A stretch of 64,000 bases of DNA, from positions 1 through 64,000 of the forward strand of contig JAQGLT010000082.1 of the NCBI GenBank assembly GCA_028292745.1, in the 5' to 3' direction. This stretch comes from Polaromonas sp. GTDB lineage: Bacteria > Pseudomonadota > Gammaproteobacteria > Burkholderiales > Burkholderiaceae_C. Made by a program: the position numbers and the translations under genes. Below the pieces are notes generated by a model that was not told the origin of the DNA, ran no database searches, and was given only the letters and a program-made list of their open reading frames with translations. Below are positions 62,697-64,000 of the stretch, in pieces (position 1 is the stretch's first letter; the number at the start of each line of letters is the position of its first letter).

Positions 62697-62749
62697 AGAG
62701 GCCGCTGGCGCATGACTGGCGGGCGCTTTAAGCTATAAAAAACATAGTG
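62697..62749 (-). repeat. Dispersed palindromic repeat, intact intergenic copy
   Basis: On the minus strand: cactatgttttttatagct, then taaagcgcccgccag, then tcatgcgccagcggcct. It lies after argB, in the convergent gap. Confidence 0.75.
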
Positions 62750-62883
62750 ACCGGCTGATGTTGATGTTGATGCCAGCTTGGTTGAAGGCGAACCGGTGAT
62801 CTGCCTGGCGCTTATGGCTTGCGCCGAGGACACTGGGCAGTCATCCACTGCGGCTTGCGCCTGTCTGGAGCTGGGCCGGAGGC

Positions 62884-62930
62884 GCTCTATTAATAATAGC
62901 TGCTTGCGTAGGCGGCAATTGCGCTGCAGG
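62884..62930 (+). repeat. Second palindromic repeat in the same gap
   Basis: Plus strand: gctctattaataatagct with tail gcttgcgtaggcggcaattg, then cgctgcagg. Opposite in orientation to the copy at 62697-62749, with about 135 bases between. The rest of the 62650-63020 gap shows nothing else. Confidence 0.75.
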
Positions 62931-63020
62931 GCAATTTGATCAATATTTCCTGAATTTCGGTAACACGACCCTGCCTGAATCATTCGGCCAGGCTGCCCTC
63001 GCCCCCCGGCGCGCCTGCGC

Positions 63021-64000
63021 TCACCAGTTCCACAAGGTGCCGTCGTGCTGCAGCCGGTTCACCGGCAGGTAGGCGCGCTGGTACGGGTATCTGGCGGCCA
63101 GCTTCTCGTCGATCTCCACGCCGTGGCCGGCGGTTTCGCCGCAGTGCATGTAGCCCTTCTCAAAGCGGTAGCTGTGCGGGAACACCTCGTCGGTCTGTTC
63201 GGTGTGGCGCATGTATTCCTGCACGCCGAAATTTGGCACCCAGGTGTCGAAGTGCAGCGCCGCGCCCATGCAAACCGGCGACAGGTCGGTGGCGCCGTGG
63301 CAGCCGGTGCGCACTTGGTGCATGGCGGCGAAGTCGGCGATGCGCCGCAGGTGGGTGATGCCGCCGGCATGAACCACGGTGGCGCGGATATAGTCGATCA
63401 GCTGGTTCTGGATCAAATCCTTGCAGTCCCAGATGGTGTTGAAGATTTCGCCCACCGCCAGCGGTGTGGTGGTGTGCTGGCGAATCAGGCGAAACGCTTC
63501 CTGGTTCTCCGCCGGCGTCGCGTCTTCCAGCCAGAACAGGTGAAACGGCTCCAGCGACTTGCCGAGCCGGCCCGCCTCGATCGGCGTGAGCCGGTGGTGC
63601 ACATCGTGCAGCAAATGGATGTCCGGGCCGACGGCCTGGCGCACGGCGTCGAACAGCCTGGGCGTGTGCAGCAGGTATTTTTCGGTGCTCCAGTCGTGCT
63701 CGCTTGGCAGATCCGCGTCGGCGGGTTCGTAGAACATGCTGCCGCGTCCCACGCCGTAGACTTTTTCCAGCCCGGGCACGCCGCTTTGCGCGCGGATCGC
63801 TTGGTAGCCCATGTCCTTGTAGCGCAGCACCTCATCGACCGTGTGCGCCATGTCGCTGCCGTTGGCATGGCCGTACACCATCACGCCGTTGCGGCTGCGT
63901 CCGCCCAGCAATTGATAGAGCGGCATGTTGGCCGCCTTGGCCTTGATGTCCCACAGCGCCGTGTCCACGGCTGCGATGGCGCTCATCGTCACCGGTCCGC
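63021..64000 (-). CDS. D-mannonate dehydratase-like enolase-superfamily enzyme (cut by window edge)
   Basis: The frame is open from the window edge to a stop at 63021, giving about 326 codons of a protein whose start lies beyond 64000. Enolase-superfamily features are [39 protein letters not shown], the metal aspartate in [33 protein letters not shown] and [17 protein letters not shown] with the second and third acidic ligands, then [19 protein letters not shown]. The pattern is that of the ManD/RspA subgroup, which dehydrates D-mannonate or related sugar acids. The exact sugar acid cannot be set. No sugar-acid pathway partner is in the window. Confidence 0.88.
   Translation of the reverse strand, partial: GPVTMSAIAAVDTALWDIKAKAANMPLYQLLGGRSRNGVMVYGHANGSDMAHTVDEVLRYKDMGYQAIRAQSGVPGLEKVYGVGRGSMFYEPADADLPSEHDWSTEKYLLHTPRLFDAVRQAVGPDIHLLHDVHHRLTPIEAGRLGKSLEPFHLFWLEDATPAENQEAFRLIRQHTTTPLAVGEIFNTIWDCKDLIQNQLIDYIRATVVHAGGITHLRRIADFAAMHQVRTGCHGATDLSPVCMGAALHFDTWVPNFGVQEYMRHTEQTDEVFPHSYRFEKGYMHCGETAGHGVEIDEKLAARYPYQRAYLPVNRLQHDGTLWNW

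Overview
The window reads as a high-GC betaproteobacterial chromosome, most likely Comamonadaceae and close to Polaromonas or Rhodoferax. That placement is inference. It rests on GC-rich codon use over most of the window, the betaproteobacterial look of the proteins, and many copies of a short palindromic repeat (core gctat..atagct with a tail such as gcttgcgca or agaaacgcac) that I associate with this family. No rRNA, tRNA, CRISPR array or intact insertion sequence was seen.

Layout. 1-7.7 kb is housekeeping and accessory: a cut-off DsbD/ScsB-like protein, a DUF167 protein and a MazEF-type toxin-antitoxin pair on the minus strand, then a B12-binding radical SAM protein, a creatininase-family amidohydrolase, an unrecognised small protein, an Lrp/AsnC regulator and a sorbosone-dehydrogenase-like lipoprotein on the plus strand. 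7.9-12.9 kb is a respiratory locus: a divergent diheme cytochrome c, then a monoheme cytochrome c, CoxB fused to cytochrome c, and a CoxA-CoxC fusion, joined by 4-base overlaps. 13-17 kb holds a divergent relative of the Bacillus spore transglutaminase Tgl and a lone GT-C-like membrane protein. 17-25 kb is a block of amino-acid and small-molecule metabolism and export (histidine phosphatase, threonine-dehydratase-like enzyme, VOC protein, PhzF, aminotransferase, EamA and LysE exporters) that ends at a divergent MocR regulator with a visible operator candidate.

25.2-40.5 kb is the most unusual part: four consecutive secreted or outer-membrane proteins built from DUF11 and other Ig-like modules. 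One is a 2361-residue protein whose C-terminal third looks like an outer-membrane beta barrel. I see no secretion ATPase, sortase or known usher nearby, so this looks like a self-contained surface system of unknown function.

40.7-46.1 kb holds a phospholipase-D-like lipoprotein, the ABC-F ATPase Uup, a 1.2 kb stretch without a gene, and an H-NS-like protein. 46.5-61.6 kb is a Wzx/Wzy-type O-antigen locus: Wzz, RmlBDCA, a VioA-like aminotransferase, a WbqC-like protein, a GNAT acetyltransferase, Wzx, two GT2 glycosyltransferases, a Wzy candidate, an epimerase/reductase, the initiating sugar transferase and a WbpM-like dehydratase. Its centre (about 52.2-57.8 kb) is strikingly AT-rich and probably acquired. 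The window closes with argB and a cut-off D-mannonate-dehydratase-like gene.

Three themes recur. Palindromic repeats have entered coding sequence and are read through in one constrained frame. Simple-sequence tracts (G9 in wzx, A8 in rmlD, a hexamer repeat before an aminotransferase) sit where slippage could switch genes. The DUF11 cluster looks like an undescribed surface apparatus.
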